DNA of 64,000 bases from Gnetum montanum (lineage: Eukaryota; Streptophyta; Gnetopsida; Gnetales; Gnetaceae). Positions 11,600-24,367 of this stretch are shown here, piece by piece (position 1 is the stretch's first letter; every line of letters starts with the position of its first letter). The stretch is taken from assembly GCA_015680685.1 (NCBI GenBank), contig MNCI01000952.1:723933-787932 (forward strand), written 5' to 3'. Under the pieces are notes generated by a model that had not been told where the DNA came from, ran no database searches, and was given only the letters and a program-made list of their open reading frames with translations. Both the position numbers and the translations under genes were made by a program.

Positions 11600-14500
11600 G
11601 TGACTTCATTGATTCTTAGTTGAAAGTTGTTACAAATTTTGGATCTCCATTTCTAAACATGTTGAGCAACAAGACACTTCAGAAGACATGAGAAAATGAG
11701 TCTTCACTTCTACAAAGAGGACATTGAGGAAAAACATTTTTCATACGATTAAGATGAGTGTTAATAGGAAGACCTTGCTAAATAAGACACCATAAAAACA
11801 TGAATTAAAAGAAATGTAGGAGCTCTCCTAATATCTTTCATTTTCCTCATTCAAAAGTGTAATGATAATTGCATTTTTTAGGCCTTATTGAATTTGTTAT
11901 GAATAAAAGAATTCTTTGTAATAATCTCATAAGCAACTTTTAAATTTTTTTAAAAAAATATGTACCATCCTTCCAAAACAATATCTAGAAAACCCTCATG
12001 CAAATTGTTATCAACTTTAAATAAATTCTCAAGATTAGAAATTAATTTTTCAAAATTCTTTTTCTTTTTAAAGCTTCATTCTAAGTAATCCATCTATCAT
12101 GCATATCCTAACAAGAAATTACAATGATGCTCTAAGTGATACACAATTTAGATGCATTAATAGCCCTAGCTCCTTCATTAAAAGGAAGCCACCATGAGCT
12201 AATTTGCTTAAGCATATCTTCTAAAACTGTAATATGATTGTAATTCCAATATTTACTAAGCTTGTACCATGTCGTCCAAATTTATTTAACAATTAGAGAA
12301 CTAGAGATAGAAATGGCCTAAGGGAAAAGAAAACAATGAAGAAAGCTATTAAAAAACTAATTTTTGCCATTCTTAGGTTTTCCTTGCATCAATCAATTTC
12401 TTAAGATAAGCAGTCAAACATCATCTCCATTAATACACTTTGCAATCCATTTTTTTTGCAAAAGAAACACCCTCATTATAGCAATTAATGAGGTCAATTT
12501 CTCCATCTTTCTTGCTAATAGTGTAAATATCTTTAAAAACTCTAGAAAAACCTTTTTTATGTTGCTTAGTAGAACAAATAAATCACCAAATAATATGATC
12601 AATTCTCTCATGAGAACTTTTAAAAGGATCCTAATAAGTGGAGTAATAAACACAAGTTGATTGAAGCATTTACTTAATAACTAAAGGTTTGCCAACAAGG
12701 GTGAGTTATTTTTCTTTCTATTTATCAAGCTTTTTATCAATTTTATTAACCACATACTTCGATAAAATAGTAAGATTAGGCTCAAAAGAAAAAGGTATCT
12801 CTAAAATTTTGAAGACAGTCTTTTTCCAAGATTTTCCAATGCTTCAGACTCACTCATTCATCAATATTTTCATTGCAATAAATAATAAATTTTTACCAAT
12901 TGATCTAAGAGACAAATAACATGTACTAATCCTCCACTCTAGCTAAAAGAGTATTGATATGTTGTAGAGAATTGTTAATCATAAAAAAAGAATTGTCTGT
13001 AATTGCATGATAAGCAATTACATACCTTGATTATTAATTTAAATTCTCTTAATTAAATTCCTTTGTAGATCATAATGCATATTATGTGAAAAAAATCTGT
13101 AGCAATAATAAAAAGATAAGGAGCTAGAGGACAACCTTGACTAACTAATCATTGAATTAAAAAGAAGAAACTTAGTCCAAAATTAATAGCAACATGAGCA
13201 TTAGCATCAATGATTAGTGTACAAACAAGTCAAATAAAATAATTATCAAATCCTAATTTATAGAGATAAGAAATTATAAAATTCCATTCAATCTTGTCAT
13301 AAGCTTTAGCATAATCTAACTTAATAAAAGTAATGTCTTGGTTAGTAGCAAAAGCTGATTGCATTCCCTCTTCAAGTTTTCTTAGGTCTAATGAGATCTT
13401 CAATGGCCTTTTGAATTCAATAAGCCATGCATTTAGTTAAAATATTACAAGTATTGTTAAGAAGAGTAATCAACCTCTAATTACTATTATGTTGAAGATC
13501 TCCACTCATAGGAAGAAGATGAATCCAACATTTATTAATATTTTTACCAAGAGAATTTTTTAATGGCTTCTTAGAAAACATGAAAAAGATGATCTTCAAT
13601 GATACGCAATACTTCTTTAAAAATTCAATAGGAAAACTATCAAAACTTAGAGCTTTACCATTTGTTAAACTAAAGGTTACTACTTTAATTTCTTCTATTG
13701 TAATTTCCTCTTTAAGAATACTTTGATGTGCTTTTGTTATAAGATGAGGAATATGGATACTAAAGGCCTAGAAGGATTCCTTGCTAAAACCTTCAGAAAA
13801 AACTAAAACAAAAATGATTTACCAAAAAATTGTTAACAATCTCATGACCTTTAATGATGGAATCATTTATATAAAGTGATTTCAGTTTAGGTACTTGATC
13901 CTTTTCTGTTAAAAATTAAAAAATTCCTTGAAATATTCATCTTCAATTTTTAGCCAACCCATGCAACTTTTATTAAGAGCACTTTTAGCTTCAAAAATAT
14001 CCAAACGTTGTTTAGCATAACAACCTTTAATCAAGGATTTTTGAGTTTTAAAATCAAGAATTTTTTTCTAAAATAAATTGTATCTGCTTTAAATATTTTG
14101 TAATATCTTCTTCAACTTAATGCTTACATTTAGCAAATTGCTTTCCAAACCATCTAGTATAATTTCTAACTCTACAAGTTGTTTACTATGACTAGTTAAT
14201 TTACCCAGTATTGCTAGTAAGCTTTTGTTCTGTATTCCATAAAAACTTCAAAATATTTTTGCCACTAGGTCTTATGAACATATTAGCATTCATACAAAAA
14301 ATCTTATGCTTTCGAAGGGATGAAGAATTAATACTATAGAGAAAATCGCTAATAGGAAAAGGATCTGACAAAGCAAAGTTTGTATGCACTTCTACTTTCC
14401 TTATAGGCTTCAAATGGAAACATTAGAGATGTAAAATCTATTAAGTTGATAATAAATTATATCATTTCCTTATTGATAATTACTCCAAGTATAATGTTTT

Positions 14501-15060
14501 CATTTGAATGAAATGAGAATAAAGAGCAAACATTAAAAAAAGAAAATATTTTTCTTTGAAATTACATCAATCTTCTTTTTCTTTAGAAGACATATTAGGA
14601 GAAAGACCACATAATTTATTTAAATAACTTTTAACCATATTGAAATCACCTCCAATAATCTAAGGAAATTTAGGTAAAGATAGAAGATACTTCCAAACCT
14701 CTAATCGATCTTTTGAATTATTAGAAGCATAAATATTACATAGTTCAAAGTTACTTTCTCACTATGATAAATAATCTAAATAACTCTTCAAATATTGTCA
14801 AAACTAAAATTCAAAACTTTTTCTAGTTCAATATTTATTGAAAAAATAGCAACACCTCCTTTATTAATTTTATGAATAGTAGAAAAAGTAATGAAATTTT
14901 TTAAAATGCATTTACCAACAAAACTAATATCATGAGGTAAAATCTTAATTTCTTGTAAGAAAAGAAAATCTAAAGATAAATATTGGCTTAAAAGATACTC
15001 TTAGGAAATCTTTACTTGGGACCTATCACAAATGTCTTGAGCATTCCATGATAAAACTAA
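11600..15060 (-). pseudogene. LINE ORF2 remnant (endonuclease and reverse transcriptase)
   Basis: The endonuclease begins near 15,058 with SWNAQDICDRSQ and the metal-site block DFLFLQEIKIL. The reverse transcriptase lies at about 13,400-13,080, with FIKLDYAKAYDKIEWNF and SQGCPLAPYLF, the standard L1 blocks (family: LDFSKAYD and RQGCPLSP). The tail at about 11,800-11,620 fits a zf-RVT domain. Stops and frameshifts occur throughout, so no protein is possible. The class assignment is firm because several blocks appear in the right order on one strand. Confidence 0.75.
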
Positions 15061-15419
15061 CATTGAGTTATGGAGGAAAAGGTTGCCACCCTTGATTTTT
15101 CAAGCTCAACATTTGTCTCATAATCCACATCGCTAATAAGTGAAATAACATTTAATAAAAAACATTTAGAATAGTAGTAAAAGTATAAATATAATGTGAT
15201 AGCTTTAAGGTTTTTAAATTAAAAGCAATATTTGCAAACCCCTTCTTCTTATGTTTAACTAAGTAAAATCCATCACCATTAGCATTTTCATTACTAATCT
15301 CTGTTGAAGATTTCTTTTTTTTTTTCTAAAGAGGAATTCTCTTTAGATATAAGATTTTACTAACATCTTTAAAATTAAAAGGACTAGTAAAAGGTTGAGA
15401 ACTCATTAAAAAAGGTTTT

Positions 15420-16143
15420 ATTTGTGCCATTATTTATCTTTTTTGAAAATTATTGTTTTTTTCATCATGAACAACTTTTTTACTGAGAATAGGATAGATT
15501 CTAATAACATGGCCTTCTTGACAACAATAGATATAACATTTGAACATATTATACTATGTAATTGTTGGGAAAAGCACTAATTATCATGCTTGAGTTTTAA
15601 TTCTATCTTCTTCTATCATAAATTAATCTCTACAAAATAACATGTGAAATGTACATCATCTAGTAATATTTTTTACTCTATATTTAGGATTATGCCAATG
15701 TTGCCAACAATTTCACTTTCAAAGCTTTGAAAAATAAAAGGAATATTTTTTTTAATTCAATCCACCAAGAAATTTTAGAACAATTAAAGAATATGGGTCA
15801 AAATCCACTTTCCGTTTTTGAACAATAAAAGTATTCTGTTGATCCATAAAAAATTTAAGATCAATTGATATCTCATCAATTTCAAAATTAGCCAATTCAA
15901 CAAGAAAACAATATTTAGAAAAATAGTGGGCATGGAAACCATTAATTTCATACTGTTCAAGGATAGCTTGAATCACTAGTGTAAAACCCTTATTTAGGCG
16001 AAAAATCCAAGAATTTGCAAAAATATGTATCACAAAGTGATATCTTTTGACAAAGATTCATACATATCATCAAGTAAAACAAAATAGAAAACTTCAAAAT
16101 TCTTTATAGTCTCTATAGTTTGAGAGACATTAGTATTTTCCAT
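15420..16143 (-). pseudogene. LINE ORF1 remnant (DUF4283-like, zinc knuckle)
   Basis: The likely start is the ATG at 16,143 (protein MENTNVSQ). A stop and frameshift near 16,035 lead into a 93-codon open stretch (16,033-15,752). That stretch has the DUF4283 pattern of plant L1 ORF1 proteins: IFANSWIF near the start and VDFDPYSL near the end. A decayed zinc knuckle follows at about 15,550-15,490, reading C-x3-CC-x3-GH-x4, with Tyr at the last metal position. In the family this is the RNA-binding partner of ORF2. Confidence 0.6.
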
Positions 16144-16234
16144 CTTTGGATCATTCCTTGCCAAAAAAATGGTGCCTCCATACAAGAAATTTGGAAAAGA
16201 ATTCATGCTTACTTATAGATGTTATAAAGGCATG

Positions 16235-19200
16235 ATTTATTATATGAACTTCAAAGCCTTAAAAAATCTAATTAAGGACATGTAATGACCCAAGTAACCT
16301 ACTATTATGTTGCCTAGTTTATAAAAAGGCACATGCATGAGAATTAAACTACATCACAAGCAAAATTTCTAAAAGGACCCTATGCATTAGTAGTGTAGCT
16401 AATTCACTAGACTTATGTTAAAACTTCTACATTGAGAATAAAGTACATAATGAGTAAATTTTCTTTTAATAAAAAAATGAATAGGATTATGTTCATCAAC
16501 ATTGCAATAAGTTCTTAGGTATGATGCGGTTTGATAATGATCCTTTACCCTCCATGATCCCAAAATCCCCTTTTATGGAAAGAAAAATAGAAAACTTTCT
16601 ATTCCCTTAGTTTTTCTCTTTTCCTGTCACATTTCTTTTAAAACCCCCTATTTTTACTATACCATTTCTCATTCCAATATATAAATAAATAAAGCTAAGT
16701 AAAAATCTAAAAGTTATTACTAGCCATGAGTTAAACAAAGCATGTCCTCTTCATTAATATTAGTATAAGTTCCATTCTCTAGCAAATCTTCTCTACTAAT
16801 GACTTTATCTTAAAAATAATTTGGATCAGGAACTTAACTATAAGTTATATTTTAAAGTTTATATAGCATATATTAAATCTTATATAAACTCACATGATAT
16901 GAAGGATGACCCATATTTATGTGTTGTATTTGATTATACAATTTTTTAATCATTATTGAGAATTATAGTCTACATTATAAGTTTTCAAGTTTCCAGTACA
17001 TGTCATGGTATTATGATCATTTTAGTGTCTTATATTTTTCATATAACTCAAGTTTGAAGGCTAAATGTTGATATCAACATTTCCATACTTAGCATGAGGG
17101 CCATGACTTTATAGGTTTTTCTACCACTAGGTCCTAGGTTCATAATTTAATGGTCATCAACTTTGATTGTAATAAAATAAATGGAAATGGAAATGATAAA
17201 TTACATCCTTTTGAGACTACAAAGAGTCTATATGACATAAATTTTTTATTACAAGGCATTTATATGAAATGATAAGTGATATATGTTCTTACTAGTGTCC
17301 TTGGTGTTAAGGATATGTTTGAAATATGTTTTCCAAACCTTTGAATTATTAATTATTATTATAATCATTAAATAGCATTAAATTAATGATTAATTTTAAA
17401 TATTAATGCTAAGTAAAGAACTTGGGTAAATGCATGTTATAGTAAAAACAATTATTAAGCTTAAGTTGGATTCTCAAAATAGTATCTTCATCAAAAGTTT
17501 TGGCCAACATGACATTAACAACCAAACTATGATTAGAAAATCATTAAATTAAGGTAAAAAAATAGAAAAAAATCATCCATTTGGATTATCTTGAAAATAT
17601 TCTTTCATGAGAAATCATGAAAATTATAAGTCCTAGCAATGCCAAGGTGCAACATGTGAATTGTCAACAACTACAAAAAGTAGATTGCATGCATAGTGAA
17701 GCTAGTGGTATGCATCATGCATACAAATAGAAAATGTGTGATGACTCTTCTTCTTTTTTCTTTTTTCTTTTTTTTCTTTTTTTTTTTTACAAAGGAAGAA
17801 AATTCAATGACAATAACACATAGGGATAATCATGGAAATTAGTAGCATGTGCATGTAAGAATAATGATAAAGGTATAGCTTGATGAGGCAAGGGAAAATG
17901 AGGGTTTGTGATTACCCACATATACAACTTGTGGGATTTTTTGAAAGATTACCATTAGTTTTACTCTTACATTGGTTTTTCAGTTCAAACTTGGCTTAAT
18001 AAAGGATCTTGAACTTTTGATTTATCTATAGTATGTGATATTTTGTCTTTATTTGGCATTTTCACATGAGACTTAATAATCAGTGTAACTATACTTTGAT
18101 TTTCTTTTAATGAGTCTCACTCATTTATGATGATGTTTGATAGGAGACCTTATAAATGCATGATCAATACAGTTAGTGGCATGAGACGTCATTAATAAAT
18201 TAACCATGTATAAGACTTAATTATTGGTTACTTTGGCTTGAGATCCTACTAAGGTAATTTTTATTTAATAAGTCTCACTTTCTTATATTTGTAGTTAATA
18301 TGAGATTTTATATTTTTTTATATTTTGATTATCATCTTTTGATGCTAATGTTATTGTCTATGGATAAGGATAGGATGATTGGACTTGGGGCCTACTAAAG
18401 ATGATGTTTATCATTATCTTATTTAAAGATGATGTTTATCTTTATTTTGAATTTGTTGTAAGTTGGAAATTTCTAGAAGTCATGTATTAAAATATGTCAT
18501 TTAGCCTTTATAAGTAGGTTATGGGTGTCTGTCTCAACTATCATTTTTTCATTTGTGTCTTCCTTTATCTTGAGTTTTTTTGTGCTTTGCACTTGGGATT
18601 TTGCAAGGCTTGTTCATCAATAAATAATATTTTGTCGATTTCAAAAGGTAGTAGATATATTATTTGTTTTAAATTCTTTCTAAGATCTAATGCTAATGTT
18701 TCTTCATGATGCCTTTTTTTAATATTATGGTTGCTAGAGTTACCTTAGCTGTTAGATCTTAGTGGATGTGGTTGATTTAGATGTCATAGAAGCTATAGAA
18801 GATGCAACTAGCATCACCTCAATGGTAGCCGATAGTCTTGATGAAGTATGGGGTATGTATGAGGCTGAGTAGTAGATTAGAAACAATTAGTCTCAATGAG
18901 GTATAGGACACGAATGAAGCTAAGTAGTAGATTAGTAATGGTTAGTCTCAACATGGTATGGGACACAAGTGAGGCTAAGTTAGTTGCCATGGAAGCCAGC
19001 ATGTGCATGCAATCCTTGTGAGTTCTAAGGAGCTTTGAATCCTAGATGACACATAGAGCTATTTAGTCTAGGGGAAAAGTAGAATTAGGCTCAAGATTGT
19101 AGTCAACAAGTTACCTAGTTGATAAGGAGCAATAGAGATTATTGTGATGGATGCTATCATATGATTCAAGTTTCAAGTACTTCTTTCTTAGGCCACAAGA

Positions 19201-19507
19201 CTACTACAAACTTGTCGAGATTACTTGATAGCACAATCACTAGATACTGCCATTAAAGACTAATCAATGATAAGGATGTTTTAGGATGCTTGATGATAAG
19301 AAGCTTGTAAGTAGGCTAGGAGCCTCTAAAAATTTTTGTTAATGTTAGACAGGATACTTGGGAGTCTTGCATGGAAAGTTATTCTTTGTTAATGAATTTA
19401 ATAGTATAATCTAATGGTTTGTTGCAATTATAATGACTCACTCCATTCATGTCTTAAGGGGATAGTAAGGTGGATCTAACTACTTGGAGAGTGCTAACTC
19501 TTTTTGC
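16235..19507. other. Gene-free AT-rich stretch with simple repeats
   Basis: I find no gene. A run of only C and T fills 17,745-17,788. A block at about 18,450-18,720 looks like an LTR (TTTATAAGTAGG TATA-like box, then a short leader), but I cannot find its partner or borders. A 62-codon ORF at 18,521-18,709 lies in that block and has no family resemblance. Confidence 0.4.
18841..18980 (+). repeat. Tandem repeat, about 55 bp, 2.5 copies
   Basis: Copies begin at 18,841, 18,895 and 18,951, the last partial. The unit contains GGTATGGGACAC, a GAGGCTAAGTAGTAGATTAG block and ends GTTAGTCTCA. The copies differ at several positions. No coding role is apparent. Confidence 0.75.
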
Positions 19508-19512
19508 ATGAT
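19508..19512. other. Target-site duplication ATGAT (left)
   Basis: The five bases ATGAT directly before the LTR at 19,513 are repeated directly after the LTR end at 39,414 (39,415-39,419). This perfect 5-base pair shows that everything between entered as one LTR element. Confidence 0.9.
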
Positions 19513-20398
19513 TGATAAGTGGTGGAGTAATCCAACACCCAACCATACAAGTCATAGGTGTTCATGTGTGACCAAATTGTTATCTATGGATAAGGCAATG
19601 TGAATATGCTAGTAATTAATTTAATTTTAAGATTTTTGTCTTTCCACATGAAGCTAGTAAAGTCTATGTGTATGATTTAGCTCAAAGTAAGGTATATGAT
19701 AATTAATGTTGTTGGGCCATTGCTACTCCTAGTGAACATTATGAAATAGAAATAGTTTCTAAGTCTAAGTAAAATATTAAATAAATATTTATGTCCTAAG
19801 GTGATGGATATCTGGTGTTGATTTTTTATACACATCTTGGGCTTGTGTAATCATTACTAGGATTACCAAGTATTTCGCTATTAGGCAAACCAAGTGATAC
19901 TGCTAATGGGCTATCAAACGATCACACTTTACGCTCAAAATCAATCATATCCATTCCACATACTAATAATAGCAAAAGTAAAGTGCATGAAATAGTAAAA
20001 CATTAACTAAGAAAGCAGTAACTAGTAGTCTAAGTGAAAATAGTAAACATTATTCTAAGTAAACTAATGAACTAGAAGAATGATGCAATAGTATGAAATA
20101 GCTTGATCTTTATTGCTAGTCACACTTGTGTCCAAGTACAAGATGTTCAAATAAATACTCCATTCACTAAGTCACACTACACTACGAGCATTCAAAGTTC
20201 TAAGTATTTAAGACTAAATTCATGAAAACAAACTGAAAGAGTTCTATTACTATGGACTGAAATTTATTGCGAATCCATGCACCTAAGTGCTATATTTATA
20301 GGATGGCAAGCATCTCACAATTTCACATATAAGATGATGTAGCTACTACTACAATATCTTATATTTGATATCATAGTTCATCAAATTTAACTTTATCA
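19513..20398 (-). mobile_element. 3' LTR of the Athila-like element
   Basis: An 886-base direct repeat of 38,519-39,414. On the minus strand it begins TGATAAAG and ends in the family's ACTTATCA-like terminus (CACTACTCATCA in the partner). It has a decayed U3 with TATGATATC-type repeats (20,320-20,390), a TATA-like box (CTATAAATATAGC), and the GCAATAAAGATCAAGC block with a polyadenylation-like AATAAA. Confidence 0.9.
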
Positions 20399-20411
20399 TA
20401 CCCCCACAACT
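20399..20411 (-). other. Polypurine tract of the Athila-like element
   Basis: On the minus strand the bases before the 3' LTR read AGTTGTGGGGGTA, a polypurine tract directly against the TGATAAAG start. This fixes the orientation of the element. Confidence 0.75.
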
Positions 20412-23076
20412 GACTAAAAACTTGTCCTTGAGTTAAAACAAAATGAGGGTAGAGTTCCTTACAAAATTGAAAGGTAGATTTACATGACACTTCATGCCAT
20501 GGTGGTGTTTTAAAAAAATGACACAATACATGATAGGATAAACTTTGACAAAAAATAAAACTCAATGAAGGTCGTTATACCTTATGTAGTTCCTAATGAT
20601 GGTAGCCCCTCCATCAATTTCTTCTCCTTATCATCAAGCTTCTAAAATTTGTATCTTTTTAGGAGCACCTAAAGTTTCTCCTCCTCTATTCTTGAGTCAT
20701 GCATAGTCCATAATTGTTGTGTAATATGTGATGGAGCTGGTACATCCTATGGACATGGCAATTGTAGAAACAATTGATTAGCTTTGACATACCATGTTGC
20801 AAACTATCTTCTCTTTTCTTCAAATGTCTTAGCCTTAGCTTGTAACTCATTATAATTAGATAATCTTTTGGCCAGCCTCGCTAAAAATTTTTTTTGCAGC
20901 TAGCCTTGACTACTTCTAATTCAGCATTTGCCACCTAAAGTTTTTGTAAAGCACCTTTTCAATCTACAAATTCACTTTCGTACAATGTGTACATGGCTAC
21001 AACTTACTATTCAAGATCATTTCTAGGCTTGCCTATTATCAACATGGCCAAGTTAGCATAACAAAGGTTAGCTAACCCCATGTATTCTTTTAGATCTTCT
21101 ATCTACAAGCCTTTATTTTTTACTTCCGCTTGATGGACATGAGCATAATTATCCAAGATGGGTTGCTAGTCTAGATTCTGCATTAATATGGAATTGATTC
21201 AGGCCTTCATCCTCTAAATCTCCTTTTCATTAATTTGCTTATACATCCGCACCTAGTCGTGAAAGTGTCCCTTGAGCCTTCCATGCTTCTTTACTTCATT
21301 CTACCACACGTTGATCTCAATAGTTGATTTTTGTCTAATTGCACATACCTCCTTCACTAAGAGGATCCTGTTTTCTCGTAATAAGCAACTCATATCTTCG
21401 ATTACCCTCATTAGTTATTCTCTCAATTAATGGATGCTCTCTTCCAAGATGTTCTTCTGCTTCTCAATGTTGATCAACCTAGTGCTATCTATAGTGAGCT
21501 GTTTATTTTCTTCTTATGTTGCGATGAGTGCCTTAACATGTGCATATGCTTGTGCTTATGTTACTAAGGCATTCCACATAGCTTTCTCCTTCTCATTTTC
21601 CATTTTCTTATTCTGCTCTATCAGGAAATTGATTTACTCTATTATAAAGTGCTCTAGCTACTCAAGAACATTGAATTGGATAGGATCTTTGTGTTCCACC
21701 CTCAAGGTCATGAGCTCTTCTTATAGTCTAAGGATTTTCACTTTTGCATGATCTCTGCCATGACCAGCTTACCGTTAGTTGCAATCAATTCTAACTACAT
21801 TGCAGTGACATCACTTGGGATGTCAAAAAGAGTTACCATTACTTTCCCAGTCTGCAGTAGTTGATTTAGCACATCCTCATGATCAACAGGAGTCATTGAG
21901 GTCCTACTCCAATTAGATCTACTAGTGGCACAACAAGTATGTTAAAGGATTTCTTAATGTGATCCGTGATCACTTCTACGGCTCCTATTGCATCCTGATG
22001 CTGCATAATCACAATTGTGGCTCCTTCTCCTATTTTAAGCACCATTTGAAATGATGAAATGTTTCCAAAAATCTGTTATGACCATTAGGCCTCTCCTCCT
22101 AGCTATAATGATATCTGTCCACTTGCAAGATCTATAGAAACTGTGGGTTGTATGGCATTATTGATACCTATGTAGAGATTGGCCTTCTCACGTGTTCTCC
22201 AACTGATAGTATCTGCAATCTATTCTAGATGACTCATGGAGGGCCTATAATCCTATTGCAATAGTGGTGGAACTTGCTCTTGATATTGTTGTTACTGCTA
22301 ACCATTGGCTCCCCCTTTCTATTGTTATTTAGTGGTTTATGTGGTTTCACTAGCGTCTGTTTGTTTTACCACCTGATCTTTCTTTGGTGGTGATGGCTTA
22401 AGCATTTCAACATATGAGGTGTTTTGAGCCTTCCTAGGAACATCATTGGTGTACCCCAAGATTTCAGCACGTTTGCACAACTTCCTAATTGGGTAAGGGA
22501 ATGGAAGTGTGAGCTTCCCTACCCTCTTTTCTTTGAACTACCTTTGAATCTCCATGAAATAAAGTTATGCAAGATTTGCATTATACTTTCCCATTAGAAT
22601 CACACTTCCTCTAGCCGCATAGGTGAATAATCTATTTAATCTCTTTGTAGGAAACAAGTGGTATGTACCAATTTTGAAATAAATTCTTTCCTCTAGAATT
22701 AACTCATTACACTCCTTATCTTCTTTGTCACATGTCCTTTTTAACCTTATATTTCTAGTTTTTGTGTCTGATCTAGTGAACAGATGTGTTAATCTTACCC
22801 CTTCATTCAACGTGTTTAAGGCTTCAACTATTTCCTTCATTGAATAAGAAGCAGAGACTCCTTTGATGTTGACCATAGCATCTTCTTCTTTGTTATGTCA
22901 GAATTGTTAGGTTCCCCTTAGATACCATTCACCACTATTTGAAAGGATGGGCCATGGTAGTGACGCTTAGAGTTGCATCCTTACCACCTCTGGAACAAAC
23001 TCTACAAATGGATGAAAGTACATTTCTATTATCACTGTAGTCAAAAGTATACTTTCTTGGATGATCTAGAGGCATT

Positions 23077-23081
23077 CTAGT
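23077..23081. other. Target-site duplication CTAGT (left)
   Basis: CTAGT before the LTR at 23,082 pairs with TTAGT after 28,782. There is one C/T difference, as expected for an old 5-base target-site duplication. Confidence 0.75.
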
Positions 23082-24312
23082 TGTGGACCTTTTGGTGTGT
23101 CAAAATGTTAAGAAAAATGGATAAAAGGTTGTGTGGTTATTGTGGTTGTAGGACTAAGATGAGATAACAAGGAATGCACTAATGTAGACAAAAGAAGAAA
23201 TTCATCCACAAGGTGTCAAGGTCTCATCCACAAAAGAAAAGCTTAAAAGAAGACTATTCAAAGAACATGGACAAGCAAAGTTTTCATCATTGACGTTTGC
23301 CGAAGTTTGAGGAGCATGGACAAGAAATAATGACTTTATCATGCAAATGAAGGTTGAAGAAAGATGTCTCCGAGAAACAGTAGACGTCTTGGCAAAATTG
23401 GAGGATGCATAGGAAAAGACATCTTCAAGAAATAGTAGATATCTTTCCTCAAGCAACGACGTCTTCCACCAAGCAAAGACATCTTCACAGAATGTATGCC
23501 ATTTTCAAAAAGACATCTTTCATCAGACAAAGACATCTTCTAGAATGAAGATTTCAAAAAGACATCTTTCCCAGACAAAGATGTCCTCCCAAAATATAGG
23601 GCAAATATAGAATGACATCTCAAACATGAAGAAGACGTTTTCCATGATTATTAGCTAGCTGTTGCACAAGTTTCAATATGGATTTGGAAATATGATATCT
23701 ATAAGAAGACATCATATGCATTGGGAAATATGTAAGATCTTGTACAATCATTGTCTAATAATTTGTCAATCATTGTAATCATTGTCTCTCTTCATTGTTT
23801 TATCATTTGTCCATTGTAAACTATGTTGTACCTTAAAGTACAAGGATCAAAAAATTGAGTTGCATTCATATCTTGTAATTATTCTCCCTTGTTGCCCTAT
23901 GGGGTTGATGTGCTTCTTGTAGAAAGGCATCTTGACTAAGCTTGTTGAGATCCTGCGAGATTGAGTGGTTAGTGTTGCAGCATAATACTCATGAGCAAAG
24001 CTCAATATTATAAACATTGTGGAAGCTAAGAAACCACATTCCAAGCCTGAAAAAACCTTCTTGGGTTGATTGGTTGGTGCAATGTCACAGCACTCCAAAG
24101 TGCGACTTGAAGATTGTATAAGGTGTGAACCCTTCAAACCACATTTAAGAGTAACAAAGTCTAGAGGTATGCTTGCAATCTATCCTTTGAGTGTGAACTA
24201 CCCAAGTTAGGAAACCATGTTAAATTTGGTATGTGTACTTTGTCCAAAGAATTTTAATTTGGAAAACTTATTCATCCCCCTCGCCCTCACCCTCTAAGTT
24301 CAATGATCCACA
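23082..24312 (+). mobile_element. 5' LTR of the Copia-type element
   Basis: It starts TGTGGACCTTTTGG and ends GATCCACA, so the ends form the inverted repeat TGTGGA/TCCACA. It is 1,231 bases long and matches 27,595-28,782 along its whole length with scattered differences. An array of GACGTC-like palindromes occupies about 23,360-23,720. Confidence 0.9.
23360..23720 (+). promoter_or_regulatory. Array of GACGTC-like palindromes in the LTR
   Basis: About a dozen copies of a motif close to AAGACGTCTT, most reading AGACATCT or AGATGTCT, lie 15-45 bases apart. AGACGTCTT and CGACGTCTT (about 23,385 and 23,456) keep the intact palindrome. GACATC and GATGTC are what GACGTC becomes when its central CpG is methylated and deaminates. 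GACGTC is an ACGT-core site of the type bound by plant bZIP factors. The array lies in the presumed U3 and may have been the enhancer. Its function is inferred. Confidence 0.5.
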
Positions 24313-24314
24313 AT

Positions 24315-24327
24315 TGGTATCAAAGCC
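24315..24327 (+). other. Primer-binding site (initiator tRNA-Met type)
   Basis: TGGTATCAAAGCC lies two bases after the 5' LTR. It differs by one base from TGGTATCAGAGCC, the site complementary to initiator tRNA-Met used by many plant Copia elements. Confidence 0.8.
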
Positions 24328-24367
24328 TCATATTCTTCTTTGTCATCATCAACTTCAAGAGTGAACA

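Larger units (their letters stand above)
11050..16230 (-). mobile_element. L1-type LINE (non-LTR retrotransposon), decayed
   Basis: Read on the minus strand, this block has the two-gene layout of a plant L1 element. ORF1 (DUF4283-like domain plus zinc knuckle) lies at 16,143-15,420. ORF2 (endonuclease, reverse transcriptase, zf-RVT) lies at about 15,060-11,600. The 3' end is AT-rich without a clear poly(A), and I found no certain TSD, so both borders are approximate. Such elements copy by target-primed reverse transcription. This copy is full of stops. Confidence 0.75.

Noticed and set aside
12364-12919. Plus-strand ORFs of 98 and 76 codons
   Set aside because: They lie antisense to LINE ORF2, whose RT blocks are on the minus strand. 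The composition is low-complexity (Phe, Ser, Asn).
18450-18720. Possible solo LTR with TATA-like box
   Set aside because: No partner, no definite TG...CA borders and no target-site duplication found. Kept only as a note in the gene-free stretch.
23360-23720. Regularly spaced GACATC repeats considered as a CRISPR-like array
   Set aside because: Units are short and imperfect, the spacing varies, and they lie inside an LTR in plant DNA.
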